Shown: positions 1 through 8,424 of the stretch, piece by piece | How positions within the stretch are numbered: the first letter of the stretch is position 1 | Layout of the letters: each line of letters begins with the position of its first letter | Source: Faecalibacterium sp. An122 | Lineage (GTDB): Bacteria > Bacillota > Clostridia > Oscillospirales > Ruminococcaceae | Assembly (NCBI RefSeq): GCF_002160895.1 | Contig: NZ_NFLL01000005.1 | Coordinates: 62,001-126,000 of the forward strand | Reading direction: 5' to 3' | Length of the DNA: 64,000 nucleotides | Translations under genes and position numbers: made by a program | Notes under the pieces: generated by a model | What the model was told of the DNA's origin: nothing | Database searches by the model: none | Seen by the model: the letters and a program-made list of their open reading frames with translations, nothing else

Positions 1-56
1 AGGCTGGCAGAAATTTTCTGGTATTCAGGGGTTTGTTTCAGCAGTGCCTCGTACAT
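1..56 (-). CDS. N-terminal fragment of a gene after pth, possibly mfd
   Basis: Only the first 18 codons lie in the window (MYEALLKQTPEYQ...). The ATG at 56-54 has a very strong ribosome binding site, GGAGGAAGGAG, a few bases upstream. The gene lies directly downstream of pth on the same strand. In many Firmicutes pth is followed by mfd, the transcription-repair coupling factor, whose N-terminus is similarly short and charged. The identity is inferred from gene order, since 18 residues are too few to show it. Confidence 0.45.
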   Translation of the reverse strand, partial: MYEALLKQTPEYQKISAS

Positions 57-210
57 GCTGGCTCCTTCCTCCGGCGGGCGCAGGGGAGAGATCCCCCGGC
101 CCGCCCGTTTTCATCAAAAATTCCGGCCAGGGCGCACAGGCTGCGGGGCCGGTGAACTTGGCCGGAACAGAGAAATTTTCAAAGGCCCGGCAGAGGGACC
201 CGCAGGGGCC

Positions 211-789
211 TTACCGGTTGTACTTGTTCTGGGCTTCCCCCAGACGGCCGGCCATGATGAGCCGGGCGGCGGCTTCCAGGTCGGGGAAGCGGTCCTTCAC
301 CGCCTTGGCGTCCTCCTCGGGGAAGCGGCCCAGCACCCAGTCGGCCAGGTCGTAGTCGGGGCGGGGCTTTTCGCCCACGCCGATCCGAATCCGGGGGAAC
401 TGGTCGGTGCCCAGACGGGCAATGATGCTCTTGAGGCCGTTGTGGCCGCCCGCCGAGCCGGAGGGACGAATCCGCAGCTTGCCGGGGACCTGGGTGATGT
501 CGTCGCACAGGGCGATCACGTGGTCGGGGGGAATCTTGAAGAAGCCGGCCAGGGGGGCAATGGAGTCCCCCGACAGGTTCATATAGGTCAGGGGCTTCAG
601 GAGGCAGACTTTGTGCCCGTCCACCTCGGTCTGGCCCCACAGGCCCTGAAACTTTGCCTTGGACACCGACACGCCCCACTTGTCCGCCAGGTAATCCAGG
701 GCGGAAAAGCCGGCGTTGTGCCGGGTGCCGTCGTATTTGGCCTCGGGGTTGCCGAGGCCGGCGATCAGCCAAATATCATTTGTTATCAT
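211..789 (-). CDS. pth: Peptidyl-tRNA hydrolase
   Basis: This 192-residue protein releases peptides from prematurely dropped peptidyl-tRNA so the tRNA can be reused in the cytoplasm. The family signature is clear: GLGNP at residues 11-15, the catalytic histidine in TRHNAG at residue 24, KPLTYMN near residue 63, and SAGGHNGL in the tRNA-binding half. The reading frame is open further upstream to 900, but family alignment fits the ATG at 789. Only a weak ribosome binding site precedes it, so it may be translated from a transcript shared with glmU. The length is normal for bacterial Pth. Confidence 0.95.
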   Translation of the reverse strand: MITNDIWLIAGLGNPEAKYDGTRHNAGFSALDYLADKWGVSVSKAKFQGLWGQTEVDGHKVCLLKPLTYMNLSGDSIAPLAGFFKIPPDHVIALCDDITQVPGKLRIRPSGSAGGHNGLKSIIARLGTDQFPRIRIGVGEKPRPDYDLADWVLGRFPEEDAKAVKDRFPDLEAAARLIMAGRLGEAQNKYNR

Positions 790-908
790 AAATCGGTTGC
801 TCTTGTATTGTATGTCGTTTTTCCTGCAGACAAACAGACAAGGCCGCACAGCCGGTGCGCAGCCTTGGTTTGCCTGGGGTATATCTGAAAACGCCTCCAC
901 GCTGTCTC

Positions 909-959
909 ATTCTGCCCCAAAGCGATCTGCCGCGTTGCAACTGCATCTTTGGGGCGAAT
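909..959. repeat. Inverted repeat between glmU and pth
   Basis: Arms 909-922 and 947-959 pair over about 13 bp with one bulged base (ATTC-GCCCCAAAG against CTTTGGGGC-GAAT). Neither strand has a U-tract, so it does not look like an intrinsic terminator. It lies in the 224-bp gap of a probable glmU-pth transcript and could be an mRNA-stabilising or processing hairpin. Confidence 0.5.
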
Positions 960-1013
960 GGTCCAGCATGTTTGCATTCTCCGATACACCCTGGGAATGG
1001 TGTGAATGGTCGG

Positions 1014-1778
1014 TCAGGTTTCGGAGCTCTGTTCCTCCGCCCGCTGCTGGGCCTCCAGGTCCTGCTTTTTGGCGATGTAGGCCTCCATCTTGGGTTCGGC
1101 CCAGCCTTCCAGATTGGACTGGCGGCCCCGGGCGATGCCCAGCGCCCCGGCGGGAACGTCCTGGGTGATGGTGCTGCCGGCGGCGGTATACGCGCCGTCT
1201 CCCACCGACACCGGCGCCACCAGGTTGGTGTTGCAGCCGATGAAGCAGTAGTCCCCGATGGTGGTGCGGAACTTGGACTGGCCATCGTAGTTGCAGGTGA
1301 CGGTGCCGCAGCCGAAGTTGCAGTATTTGCCCACGTCGCTATCCCCGATGTAGGTCAGGTGGCTGACGGTGTTGCCCCGGGCCAGGTTGGAGTTCTTGGT
1401 CTCCACGTAGGCGCCCAGATGGACGCCGTAGTCGGTGACGGTGCCGGCCCGCACATGGGTGAAGGGGCCGATGGCGTTGTGGGGGCCGATCTGGGAGGAG
1501 TAGATCTGGCTGGCGTTGACGGTGGTGCCGGCGCCGATTTCACTGTCCTCGATGAGGCTGTTGGGCCCGATGACGCAGTCCGGGCCGATCACGGTATGGC
1601 CCCGCAGGATGGTGCCGGGGAGGATTTTGGCCCCCGGGGCGATCTGGACCGTCTCGTCGATGCAGACGGTCCGGCTGTCAATCTGGACGCCGCGGGCCAT
1701 GTGGCGCAGCAGCACCGCCTCCCGGGCGGCCTCGGCTGCGTCCAGTGCGTCCCGCATGGCCTGGATGGTATCTTCCAT
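1014..1778 (-). CDS. glmU: GlmU-type glucosamine-1-phosphate N-acetyltransferase (acetyltransferase domain only)
   Basis: The 254 residues match the C-terminal left-handed beta-helix half of GlmU, which acetylates glucosamine-1-phosphate on the way to UDP-GlcNAc. Visible landmarks are the hexapeptide repeats from about residue 40, the catalytic histidine in GNTVSHLTYIGD (H140), NFGCGT at 154-159, NYDG at 163-166, and the closing LGIARGRQ. The N-terminal uridyltransferase half of a standard 450-residue GlmU (the LAAGxGTRM motif) is absent. The true start is fixed by AAAGGAGG upstream of the ATG at 1778, so this is not a truncated open frame. A separate uridyltransferase must exist elsewhere. 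The gene runs divergently from ppdK. Confidence 0.88.
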   Translation of the reverse strand: MEDTIQAMRDALDAAEAAREAVLLRHMARGVQIDSRTVCIDETVQIAPGAKILPGTILRGHTVIGPDCVIGPNSLIEDSEIGAGTTVNASQIYSSQIGPHNAIGPFTHVRAGTVTDYGVHLGAYVETKNSNLARGNTVSHLTYIGDSDVGKYCNFGCGTVTCNYDGQSKFRTTIGDYCFIGCNTNLVAPVSVGDGAYTAAGSTITQDVPAGALGIARGRQSNLEGWAEPKMEAYIAKKQDLEAQQRAEEQSSET

Positions 1779-1952
1779 AACAAAGAACCTCCTTTAAGCA
1801 AAAAAGAAAATAAGCCTGGAAAAACCCTTTGGGGGATTTCCGGCGAAAAAGCAGGGAAAATGCCGCCGCCCGGCCTGCTGTCCCAAAGACGGGACTGCAC
1901 CGGCCTTCCCGGGCGCGGAGGATGAAAAGAACTTCCAAACTTATCCCAGTAT

Positions 1953-1981
1953 ATATTAACGTAAAAGCCTCATTTTTTCAA
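1953..1981 (-). promoter_or_regulatory. Predicted glmU promoter
   Basis: On the minus strand TTGAAA (1981-1976), a 17-base spacer and TAATAT (1958-1953) make a good sigma-A promoter about 175 bases upstream of glmU. Confidence 0.55.
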
Positions 1982-2035
1982 GGGAAATGCACAAATTTGT
2001 CCAAACAAAATCGGCAGTTTTTAGCTGGTAGCGGC

Positions 2036-2064
2036 TGGATTTTATCTTGATTGTCTGGTATAAT
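2036..2064 (+). promoter_or_regulatory. Predicted ppdK promoter (extended -10)
   Basis: TATAAT at 2059-2064 is preceded by TGG, forming an extended -10 element, with a weak -35 (TGGATT) 17 bases upstream. Start of transcription near 2071 would leave a leader of about 90 bases before ppdK. It lies back to back with the glmU promoter. Confidence 0.6.
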
Positions 2065-2161
2065 ATTTTCGCATGCAGTGAACGTTACGCAAAAAACGAA
2101 CAATGGGTATGCCCCGGGCTGCAGCGCCTGGGTTGAATCAAAACGGGAGGTAAATGAATCC

Positions 2162-4828
2162 ATGAGCAAAAAGTATATCTACTACTTCAGCGAGGGAAAC
2201 GACGCTTTCGGCGGCGATAAGACCACGATGAAGAACATTCTGGGCGGCAAGGGCTCCGGCCTGGCTGAGATGACCGCAGCCGGCATGCCTGTGCCCCAGG
2301 GCTTCACCATCACCACCGAGGCCTGCACCCAGTACTACGCTGACGGCCGTCAGCTGAACGACGCCCTGGTTGCTGACATCTTCGAGCACGTCAAGGGCCT
2401 GGAGGAGATCACCGGCAAGAAGTTCGGCGACAACTCCAACCCCCTGCTGGTGTCGGTCCGTTCCGGCGCCCGTCAGTCCATGCCCGGCATGATGGACACC
2501 ATCCTGAACCTGGGTCTGAACGACGAGGCCGTTGAGGGCCTGGCCAAGAAGACCGGCAACCCCCGCTTTGCTTATGACTGCTACCGCCGCTTCGTGCAGA
2601 TGTTCGCGGACGTCGTCATGATGGTTCCCAAGAGCCTGTTCGAGGTCGAAATCGACAAGATGAAGGAAGAGAAGGGCTACAAGACCGACGCAGACCTGAC
2701 TGCTGAGGATCTGAAGGCTCTGGTCGCTGTCTTCAAGAAGATCTATGAGGACAACGAGGGCCGTCCCTTCCCCCAGGATCCCAAGGAGCAGCTGGTTGAG
2801 GCTGTCAAGGCCGTCTTCCGCAGCTGGGACAACCCCCGCGCCAACGTTTACCGCAAGATGAACGAGATCCCCTACGAGTGGGGCACTGCTGTCAACGTCC
2901 AGCAGATGGCCTTCGGCAACTCGGGCGACCGTTCGGGCACCGGTGTTGCATTCACCCGTGACCCCGCCACCGGCGCCAAGAAGCTGATGGGCGAGTACCT
3001 GATCAACGCACAGGGCGAGGACGTCGTCGCCGGCGTCCGCACTCCGTTCCCCATCAGCCATCTGCAGGAGCAGATGCCTGAGGTGTACGAGGAGTTCATC
3101 TCCATCGCCAACCGCCTGGAGAAGTACTTCCGCGACATGCAGGACATGGAGTTCACCATCGAGGATGGCCACCTGTATATGCTGCAGACCCGCAACGGCA
3201 AGCGTACCGCTCAGGCCGCTCTGCAGGTTGCCTGCGACCTGGTGGACGAGGGCATGATCACCGAGCAGGAGGCTGTCCTGCGCGTGGAGCCCAAGCAGCT
3301 GGACACCCTGCTGCATCCCCAGTTCGACGCCGCTGCCCTGAAGGCCGCTGAGGTCGTGGGCAAGGGCCTGGCTGCTTCTCCTGGTTCCGCTTGCGGCCAG
3401 ATCGTCTTCAGCGCCGAGGAGGCCGAGGAGATGGTCAAGTCCGGCAAGATGAAGAAGGTCGTTCTGGTCCGTCTGGAGACCTCTCCCGAGGATATCGTCG
3501 GCATGCAGGTTTCTCAGGGCATCCTGACCGTCCGCGGCGGCATGACCAGCCACGCTGCTGTCGTTGCCCGTGGTATGGGCACCTGCTGCGTTTCCGGCTG
3601 CGGCAATGACAACGACGTCAAGATCGACGAGGAGGCCAAGACCTTCGAGATCAACGGCCACAAGTTTGTCAGCGGCGACTGGATCTCCATCGACGGCTCC
3701 ACCGGCAACATCTACGCTGAGCAGATTGCCACCGTGGCTGCCACCGGCAACAAGAACTTCAACCGCTTCATGGGCTGGGCTGACGCTGCCCGCCAGATGC
3801 TGGTTATGACCAACGCCGACAACCCGCGCGACGCACAGCAGGCTGTGGACATGGGCGCCGAGGGCATCGGCCTGTGCCGTACCGAGCACATGTTCTTCGC
3901 TGAGGACCGCATCAAGGCTGTCCGTGAGATGATCTGCGCCCGCACCGTGGAGGCCCGCGAGGCTGCTCTGGCCAAGGTCGAGCCGTTCCAGCAGGGTGAC
4001 TTCGAGGCCATGTACCGCATCATGGGCGAGCGTCCCATGACCATCCGTTACCTGGATCCCCCTCTGCACGAGTTCCTGCCCAGCAAGGACGAGGAGATCG
4101 CCGATCTGGCCAAGGATATGGGCATGACCTTCGAGGAGCTCAAGAACGTTGTTGAGAGCCTGCACGAGTTCAACCCCATGATGGGCCATCGTGGCTGCCG
4201 TCTGGCTGTCACCTACCCCGAGATCGCTGCTATGCAGACCCGTGCCGTCATCAAGGCTGCCCTGAAGGTCAGCGCTGAGACCGGCAAGATGATCACTCCT
4301 CACATCATGATCCCCCTGGTGGGCGAGGTCAAGGAGCTGAAGTTCGTCAAGGACGTGGTCGTGGAAGTCGCCGACAAGCTGATCGCTGAGGCCGGCGTCG
4401 ACATGAAGTACCAGGTCGGTACCATGATCGAGATTCCTCGCGCTGCCCTGACCGCTGGCGAGATCGCTAAGGAAGCCGAGTTCTTCAGCTTCGGCACCAA
4501 CGACCTGACCCAGATGACCTTCGGCTTCAGCCGTGACGACGCTGCCAAGTTCCTGGGCGCTTACTACGATCACAAGATCTACGAGAGCGATCCGTTCCAG
4601 CACCTGGATCAGATCGGTGTCGGCAAGCTGGTCAAGATGGCTGCTACCGATGGCCGCGCAACCCGTCCCGAGCTGGGCCTGGGCATCTGCGGCGAGCACG
4701 GCGGCGACCCCTCTTCTGTCGAGTTCTGCCACAACATCGGCCTGGACTACGTCAGCTGCTCTCCCTTCCGTGTGCCCATCGCCCGTCTGGCTGCCGCTCA
4801 GGCTGCCATCAAAAATCCGCGGAAATAA
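2162..4828 (+). CDS. ppdK: Pyruvate, phosphate dikinase
   Basis: This 888-residue enzyme interconverts pyruvate, ATP and phosphate with phosphoenolpyruvate, AMP and pyrophosphate. In gut Firmicutes it often works with or replaces pyruvate kinase. The N-terminal ATP-grasp domain begins with GGDKTTMKNILGGKG. The swivelling phosphohistidine domain carries GGMTSHAAVVARGMG (His about 464). The C-terminal TIM barrel contains FGTNDLTQMTFG and the catalytic cysteine in LGLGICGEHGG (about 843). The ATG at 2162 follows GGAGG with a rather long spacing of 12; an in-frame extension to 2051 would run into the promoter. Strong codon bias (almost only CTG, GAG, AAG) suggests very high expression. Confidence 0.98.
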   Translation: MSKKYIYYFSEGNDAFGGDKTTMKNILGGKGSGLAEMTAAGMPVPQGFTITTEACTQYYADGRQLNDALVADIFEHVKGLEEITGKKFGDNSNPLLVSVRSGARQSMPGMMDTILNLGLNDEAVEGLAKKTGNPRFAYDCYRRFVQMFADVVMMVPKSLFEVEIDKMKEEKGYKTDADLTAEDLKALVAVFKKIYEDNEGRPFPQDPKEQLVEAVKAVFRSWDNPRANVYRKMNEIPYEWGTAVNVQQMAFGNSGDRSGTGVAFTRDPATGAKKLMGEYLINAQGEDVVAGVRTPFPISHLQEQMPEVYEEFISIANRLEKYFRDMQDMEFTIEDGHLYMLQTRNGKRTAQAALQVACDLVDEGMITEQEAVLRVEPKQLDTLLHPQFDAAALKAAEVVGKGLAASPGSACGQIVFSAEEAEEMVKSGKMKKVVLVRLETSPEDIVGMQVSQGILTVRGGMTSHAAVVARGMGTCCVSGCGNDNDVKIDEEAKTFEINGHKFVSGDWISIDGSTGNIYAEQIATVAATGNKNFNRFMGWADAARQMLVMTNADNPRDAQQAVDMGAEGIGLCRTEHMFFAEDRIKAVREMICARTVEAREAALAKVEPFQQGDFEAMYRIMGERPMTIRYLDPPLHEFLPSKDEEIADLAKDMGMTFEELKNVVESLHEFNPMMGHRGCRLAVTYPEIAAMQTRAVIKAALKVSAETGKMITPHIMIPLVGEVKELKFVKDVVVEVADKLIAEAGVDMKYQVGTMIEIPRAALTAGEIAKEAEFFSFGTNDLTQMTFGFSRDDAAKFLGAYYDHKIYESDPFQHLDQIGVGKLVKMAATDGRATRPELGLGICGEHGGDPSSVEFCHNIGLDYVSCSPFRVPIARLAAAQAAIKNPRK

Positions 4829-4872
4829 GAATTCCGCAGGTTTGGCGTGACGCCACCTAAAGGATAGAATAT

Positions 4873-4914
4873 GCGCCCCTCCTGTCTGTAACAAGACGGG
4901 AGGGGCGCTTTTTG
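4873..4914 (+). terminator. ppdK terminator
   Basis: Near-perfect stem GCGCCCCTCC...GGGAGGGGCGC, lengthened by TGTCT/AGAC, followed by TTTTT. Almost the same hairpin recurs at 52165-52208 after the serine recombinase. Confidence 0.9.
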
Positions 4915-4989
4915 TTGCAGCCATGCTCCGGTGCGGCTTTGTGCGCAAAAAGGGCATGGATTTGTGAATGATGCGTGCCCTTCTATATA

Positions 4990-5018
4990 TTGTGGCAAAA
5001 GGCTGTGCATGATATAAT
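4990..5018 (+). promoter_or_regulatory. Predicted promoter of the first polysaccharide-locus gene
   Basis: TTGTGG (4990-4995), 17 bases, TATAAT (5013-5018). The -35 and flanking bases (TTGTGGCAAAAG) recur exactly in the promoter at 25057-25085. Confidence 0.65.
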
Positions 5019-5154
5019 AAAACTATGAATCATTGCTGTTTTGGCGCCATAGAGTAAGAGTGAAGCAGAAGGAGCATGCGGCTCTGCTTTCGTGTTCCGG
5101 GCGCCGGGCAGCTGGAGCTTTGAAATCCTTATGCGGCAAAGGGTGGAGACGGGC

Positions 5155-6405
5155 ATGGTCATGGATGGAAGAAGTACTTCATTGAAAAAGAAAGAGGAAG
5201 CTCTGGAGAAGGAACAGTGGACGGCGGCTGCCTGGGATATGCTGTATCTGGTTCAGTGCGGTATCAATTCCATCGTGCCAGACCCAGAGCGCATTGCGGA
5301 GATGAACCTGGAAAAGGTTTATGCCAGAAGCAAAAGCCAAAGTCTGGAAGTTTTGACCTATATGGCGCTGGAAAGCCTGATGAAGTCGGATCCGCAGGTT
5401 GCAATTCCAGATGAAACACAGGTGCTTCCCAGCTGGAGGGCTGCGAAAAACAAAGCCATCGCAAAGAATCTGATGATGGATGCCGCGCGGGAGCAGCTGT
5501 TTGCATTTCTGGAAGAGCGGGGGATTTGGCATGTGGCCCTAAAAGGCGTTGTGCTGTGCAATCTGTACCCCCAATACGGGATGCGGCAGATGGCGGATAA
5601 TGACATCCTGTTTGACCCTTCGTTCCGGCAGGAGGTCCATGACTGGTTTGTGGAACAGGGATACGATGTGAAAAGCTTTTGTGAAGGTAATCACGACGAA
5701 TATCACAAAAAGCCTATTTATAATTTTGAGATGCACATAACCCTGTTTCCTGAAAATTTGAATTTACCATTTACAAAGTACTACCTTACAGTGAAAGAAA
5801 AGCTACTTGCAGTACCAGGGAAGATGTTTGAATACAGTATGTCGGATGAGGATTTTTATTTATATACCATTGCGCATGAGTACAAACATTACGCTAATAG
5901 TGGAACAGGAATTCGTGCACTTCTGGATATAGCTGTCTGTAACCGTGTGAAAAACAATATGGATCGCAGCTATTTGGACAAAGAGCTATATAAAATGGGG
6001 CTCTTTGAATTTGAGCACGAGATGAGAGTGATTGCGCAAAAAGCATTAAATCTCAAAGTGGCCGTTTCGACAGTGGATGAAGTGCTTTCAGAGAAAGAAA
6101 AAGATATACTAAATGAATTGCTCTTCAACGGTACATATGGAAATGAACAAAAGTATTGGAAGAGTCAGATTCTAAGAGATCAGCCAGATAAAGAAGATAT
6201 TTCTATAGGTGTTAAGGCCCAATACCTGATGCGCAGGCTGTTTCCGGATAGAGAGTATATGAAAATGTGGTGCCAACGATATGAGCCGTATTTTTTGCGG
6301 CATCGGTGGCTGATGCCGGTGGCTCCGGTCTGGAGAATTGGAAGAAGAATCCTGGAAAAGGGAAAAGATGTCAAAGACGAAGTGGATGCAGTCAGAAAGT
6401 TGTAA
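5155..6405 (+). CDS. Nucleotidyltransferase-fold protein (NTP_transf_5-like)
   Basis: The protein of about 416 residues resembles the uncharacterised nucleotidyltransferase family often found in capsule clusters. The core WHVALKGVVL...YPQYGMRQMADNDILF (about residues 125-160) keeps the LKG, R-x-M-x-D-x-D spacing of the fold, although the usual D-I-D-I appears as D-N-D-I. A helical C-terminal half includes YTIAHEYKHYANSGTGIRALLDI. The reaction is unknown; transfer of a nucleotide or phosphate to a sugar or carrier is only a family guess. I place the start at ATG 5155 because GGTGGAG lies 6 to 7 bases upstream; 5131 and GTG 5092 are alternatives. It has its own promoter and is separated from the next gene by 600 bases. 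Confidence 0.7.
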   Translation: MVMDGRSTSLKKKEEALEKEQWTAAAWDMLYLVQCGINSIVPDPERIAEMNLEKVYARSKSQSLEVLTYMALESLMKSDPQVAIPDETQVLPSWRAAKNKAIAKNLMMDAAREQLFAFLEERGIWHVALKGVVLCNLYPQYGMRQMADNDILFDPSFRQEVHDWFVEQGYDVKSFCEGNHDEYHKKPIYNFEMHITLFPENLNLPFTKYYLTVKEKLLAVPGKMFEYSMSDEDFYLYTIAHEYKHYANSGTGIRALLDIAVCNRVKNNMDRSYLDKELYKMGLFEFEHEMRVIAQKALNLKVAVSTVDEVLSEKEKDILNELLFNGTYGNEQKYWKSQILRDQPDKEDISIGVKAQYLMRRLFPDREYMKMWCQRYEPYFLRHRWLMPVAPVWRIGRRILEKGKDVKDEVDAVRKL

Positions 6406-6513
6406 AGAGAAGACGCTGGTTTTAACGTATCATCTTTGATTTTTGGCGTTGCCGTGTGCCTGAACAGCCCAAAGCTGCATCTGGATCGCTTACGACAAGA
6501 CAACGGGCATGAC

Positions 6514-6542
6514 TTGAAAACATGGGTGATCCATGATAGAAT
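6514..6542 (+). promoter_or_regulatory. Predicted promoter of the main polysaccharide operon
   Basis: TTGAAA (6514-6519), spacer 17, TAGAAT (6537-6542). Transcription from about 6549 would give an unusually long untranslated leader of about 460 bases before the priming transferase. Confidence 0.55.
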
Positions 6543-6854
6543 ATTTATACTTTGATACACTAAATTTTTCAATACGACAAACAAAAATTCCCTTTATTCT
6601 CAGGGTTCTGTGAACAGCGGATGCAGCTTGCTTTTTAGGGGAGACATGGCATGATGTGACGATTTCTCCGCGCGGCGTTTTGGGCTGCTGTTCCTGCAAT
6701 CGGGTGCTGTCAATGGTCCGGGCGGGCTTGCGGTCTGCCGGGAGGCCAGCCTGGCTTGGTTGTCCGGTCAAGGTATCGCTGATTGTACTGCTATGCCTCA
6801 GGAAGCATGGTGATTACCGCCCGGGTGCGGGGGAAAGAAAGTTTGATACAGCAA

Positions 6855-6887
6855 CTTTTTCAGGCCAGGGCGGCCGGCCTGAAAGAG
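6855..6887 (+). promoter_or_regulatory. Leader hairpin upstream of attenuator
   Basis: Arms 6855-6866 and 6876-6887 form a 12-bp stem (one G-U pair) around a short loop rich in G and C. It lies 21 bases before the leader terminator. In LoaP-type processive antitermination a small leader hairpin of this sort is the recognition element. No antitermination factor is visible in the window. Confidence 0.45.
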
Positions 6888-6908
6888 CTGTGAGGATGAA
6901 CGTATAAG

Positions 6909-6951
6909 GCTGCTTTCCCAGCGCAAAACGCGTAAGGGAGGCAGCTTTTTT
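6909..6951 (+). terminator. Terminator inside the polysaccharide operon leader
   Basis: GCTGCTTTCCC pairs with GGGAGGCAGC and is followed by six T. It lies about 58 bases before the ATG of the priming transferase and downstream of the predicted promoter, so it can act as an attenuator. It could also simply end transcription from 5013. Confidence 0.8.
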
Positions 6952-7008
6952 GTTTCGTGATCCCCACCGAACGAATAAAACCGATGTTGAAATGTGAGGA
7001 GAAACCGT

Positions 7009-8367
7009 ATGTCAAAACTTCAGCATGATGTAATGTTAAGAATTGCAAGGGTGCTGGATATCGTGTTGGTTACGCTGCCGTTTGCGGCATGCTGGGCATT
7101 CTACTATGAGCAGGAAGTTCAAATCTCCCTCACATGGATGGGAAACGCGGTCATCCTGCTGCTTTATGCAGTGCTGTTTGTTATGTTCGGCAAGGTGTAC
7201 GATGCGTTCCAGGTGTCGATCCAGCGCATCTCGGAGCTTTGTTATAGCCAGGTGCTGGCGGCCATGGCGGCGGACGGTCTGATTTATATTGTGATCTGTT
7301 TGATGTCTGCAAAGGTTTGCAATCTGCTGCCCGGAATCGCGGCCATTGCGGGGCAATGCCTGGCGGCGGTAATCTGGTCGTATGGCGCCCATAAATGGTA
7401 TTATGCCGTTTTTCCGCCCCAGCCCACGGCGGTGGTGTATGGCCGCCGCAAGGAAATCGAACAGCTGATTCAGGAGTACGATCTGGAATTGAAATACAAT
7501 GTCCGGATGACGCTGAACATTGGGGAATGCCTGAAGGATTTGAGCGTTCTGGACTCCATGAAAACCGTTTTCCTGAGCGGGGTCAACAGCCACGATCGAA
7601 ATGTAATCCTCAAGTACTGTATCCTGCACGATATTGACGTTTTTGTGATTCCGCGGGTGGGGGATATCATCATGAGCGGAGCGCACCAGATGCATATGTT
7701 TCATCTGCCGATGCTGCGCGTGGGCCGCTATATGGCGAACCCCGAATATCTGTTCATCAAGCGGATGCTGGATATTGTGCTGTCGCTGCTGGCTCTGGTT
7801 GTCACCAGTCCGATTTTCCTTGTGACGTCCATTGCCGTGAAATCCGACGGCGGGCCTGCGTTTTATAAACAGGTTCGTCTGACAAAAGACGGCAAGACCT
7901 TTGAAATCCTGAAGTTCCGCAGCATGCGGGTGGATGCGGAGAAAGACGGTGTGGCCCGGCTGTCCACCGGAGATAAAGACGACCGCATCACTCCAGTGGG
8001 CCACATCATACGGAAACTGCGGATCGATGAGCTGCCCCAGCTGATCAATATTCTGAAAGGCGATTTGTCCATCTGCGGACCCCGTCCGGAGCGCCCTGAG
8101 ATCGCGGCGCAGTATTGTGAGGAGATGCCTGAATTTGCGCTGCGGCTGCAGGCGAAAGCCGGCCTGACCGGATATGCGCAGGTATATGGCAAGTACAATA
8201 CGACGCCCTATGACAAGCTTCAGATGGACCTGATGTACATAGCGCATCCCAGCGTGATCGAGGATCTCAAAATCATGCTGGCCACCATTAAGGTGTTGTT
8301 TTTGCCCGAAAGCACCGAGGGCATCGACGAAGGACAGACGACGGCCATGAAGGGCGGGACGGAGTGA
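7009..8367 (+). CDS. Undecaprenyl-phosphate sugar phosphotransferase (priming enzyme)
   Basis: This membrane enzyme starts the repeat unit by moving a sugar-1-phosphate from a nucleotide sugar to undecaprenyl phosphate. The 452 residues show four N-terminal membrane segments (to about 125), a cytoplasmic CoA-binding-like linker, then the polyprenyl phosphoglycosyltransferase domain. That domain has FIKRMLDIVLSL at about 245, FYKQVRLTKDGKTFEILKFRSM at about 285, and DELPQLINILKGDLSICGPRP at about 340. The start is ATG 7009 behind GAGGAG. It is the first gene after the attenuated leader. The sugar specificity cannot be read; with FucNAc, heptose or hexose-1-phosphate all possible, it remains open. 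Confidence 0.92.
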   Translation: MSKLQHDVMLRIARVLDIVLVTLPFAACWAFYYEQEVQISLTWMGNAVILLLYAVLFVMFGKVYDAFQVSIQRISELCYSQVLAAMAADGLIYIVICLMSAKVCNLLPGIAAIAGQCLAAVIWSYGAHKWYYAVFPPQPTAVVYGRRKEIEQLIQEYDLELKYNVRMTLNIGECLKDLSVLDSMKTVFLSGVNSHDRNVILKYCILHDIDVFVIPRVGDIIMSGAHQMHMFHLPMLRVGRYMANPEYLFIKRMLDIVLSLLALVVTSPIFLVTSIAVKSDGGPAFYKQVRLTKDGKTFEILKFRSMRVDAEKDGVARLSTGDKDDRITPVGHIIRKLRIDELPQLINILKGDLSICGPRPERPEIAAQYCEEMPEFALRLQAKAGLTGYAQVYGKYNTTPYDKLQMDLMYIAHPSVIEDLKIMLATIKVLFLPESTEGIDEGQTTAMKGGTE

Positions 8368-8424
8368 CTTTTTGGAATTCCAACGCGTTCTTTTTGGGGT
8401 TTTGGAGAGAGGAAGGAATGCTCC

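Noticed and set aside
2138-4957. Open reading frame of 939 codons on the minus strand opposite ppdK
   Set aside because: It mirrors the third-codon-position bias of ppdK, reads as low-complexity sequence rich in L, H, D and V, covers the terminator, and has no family motif.
6656-6907. 83-codon frame in the polysaccharide leader
   Set aside because: No ribosome binding site, irregular composition rich in R, G and C, and it covers the leader hairpin.
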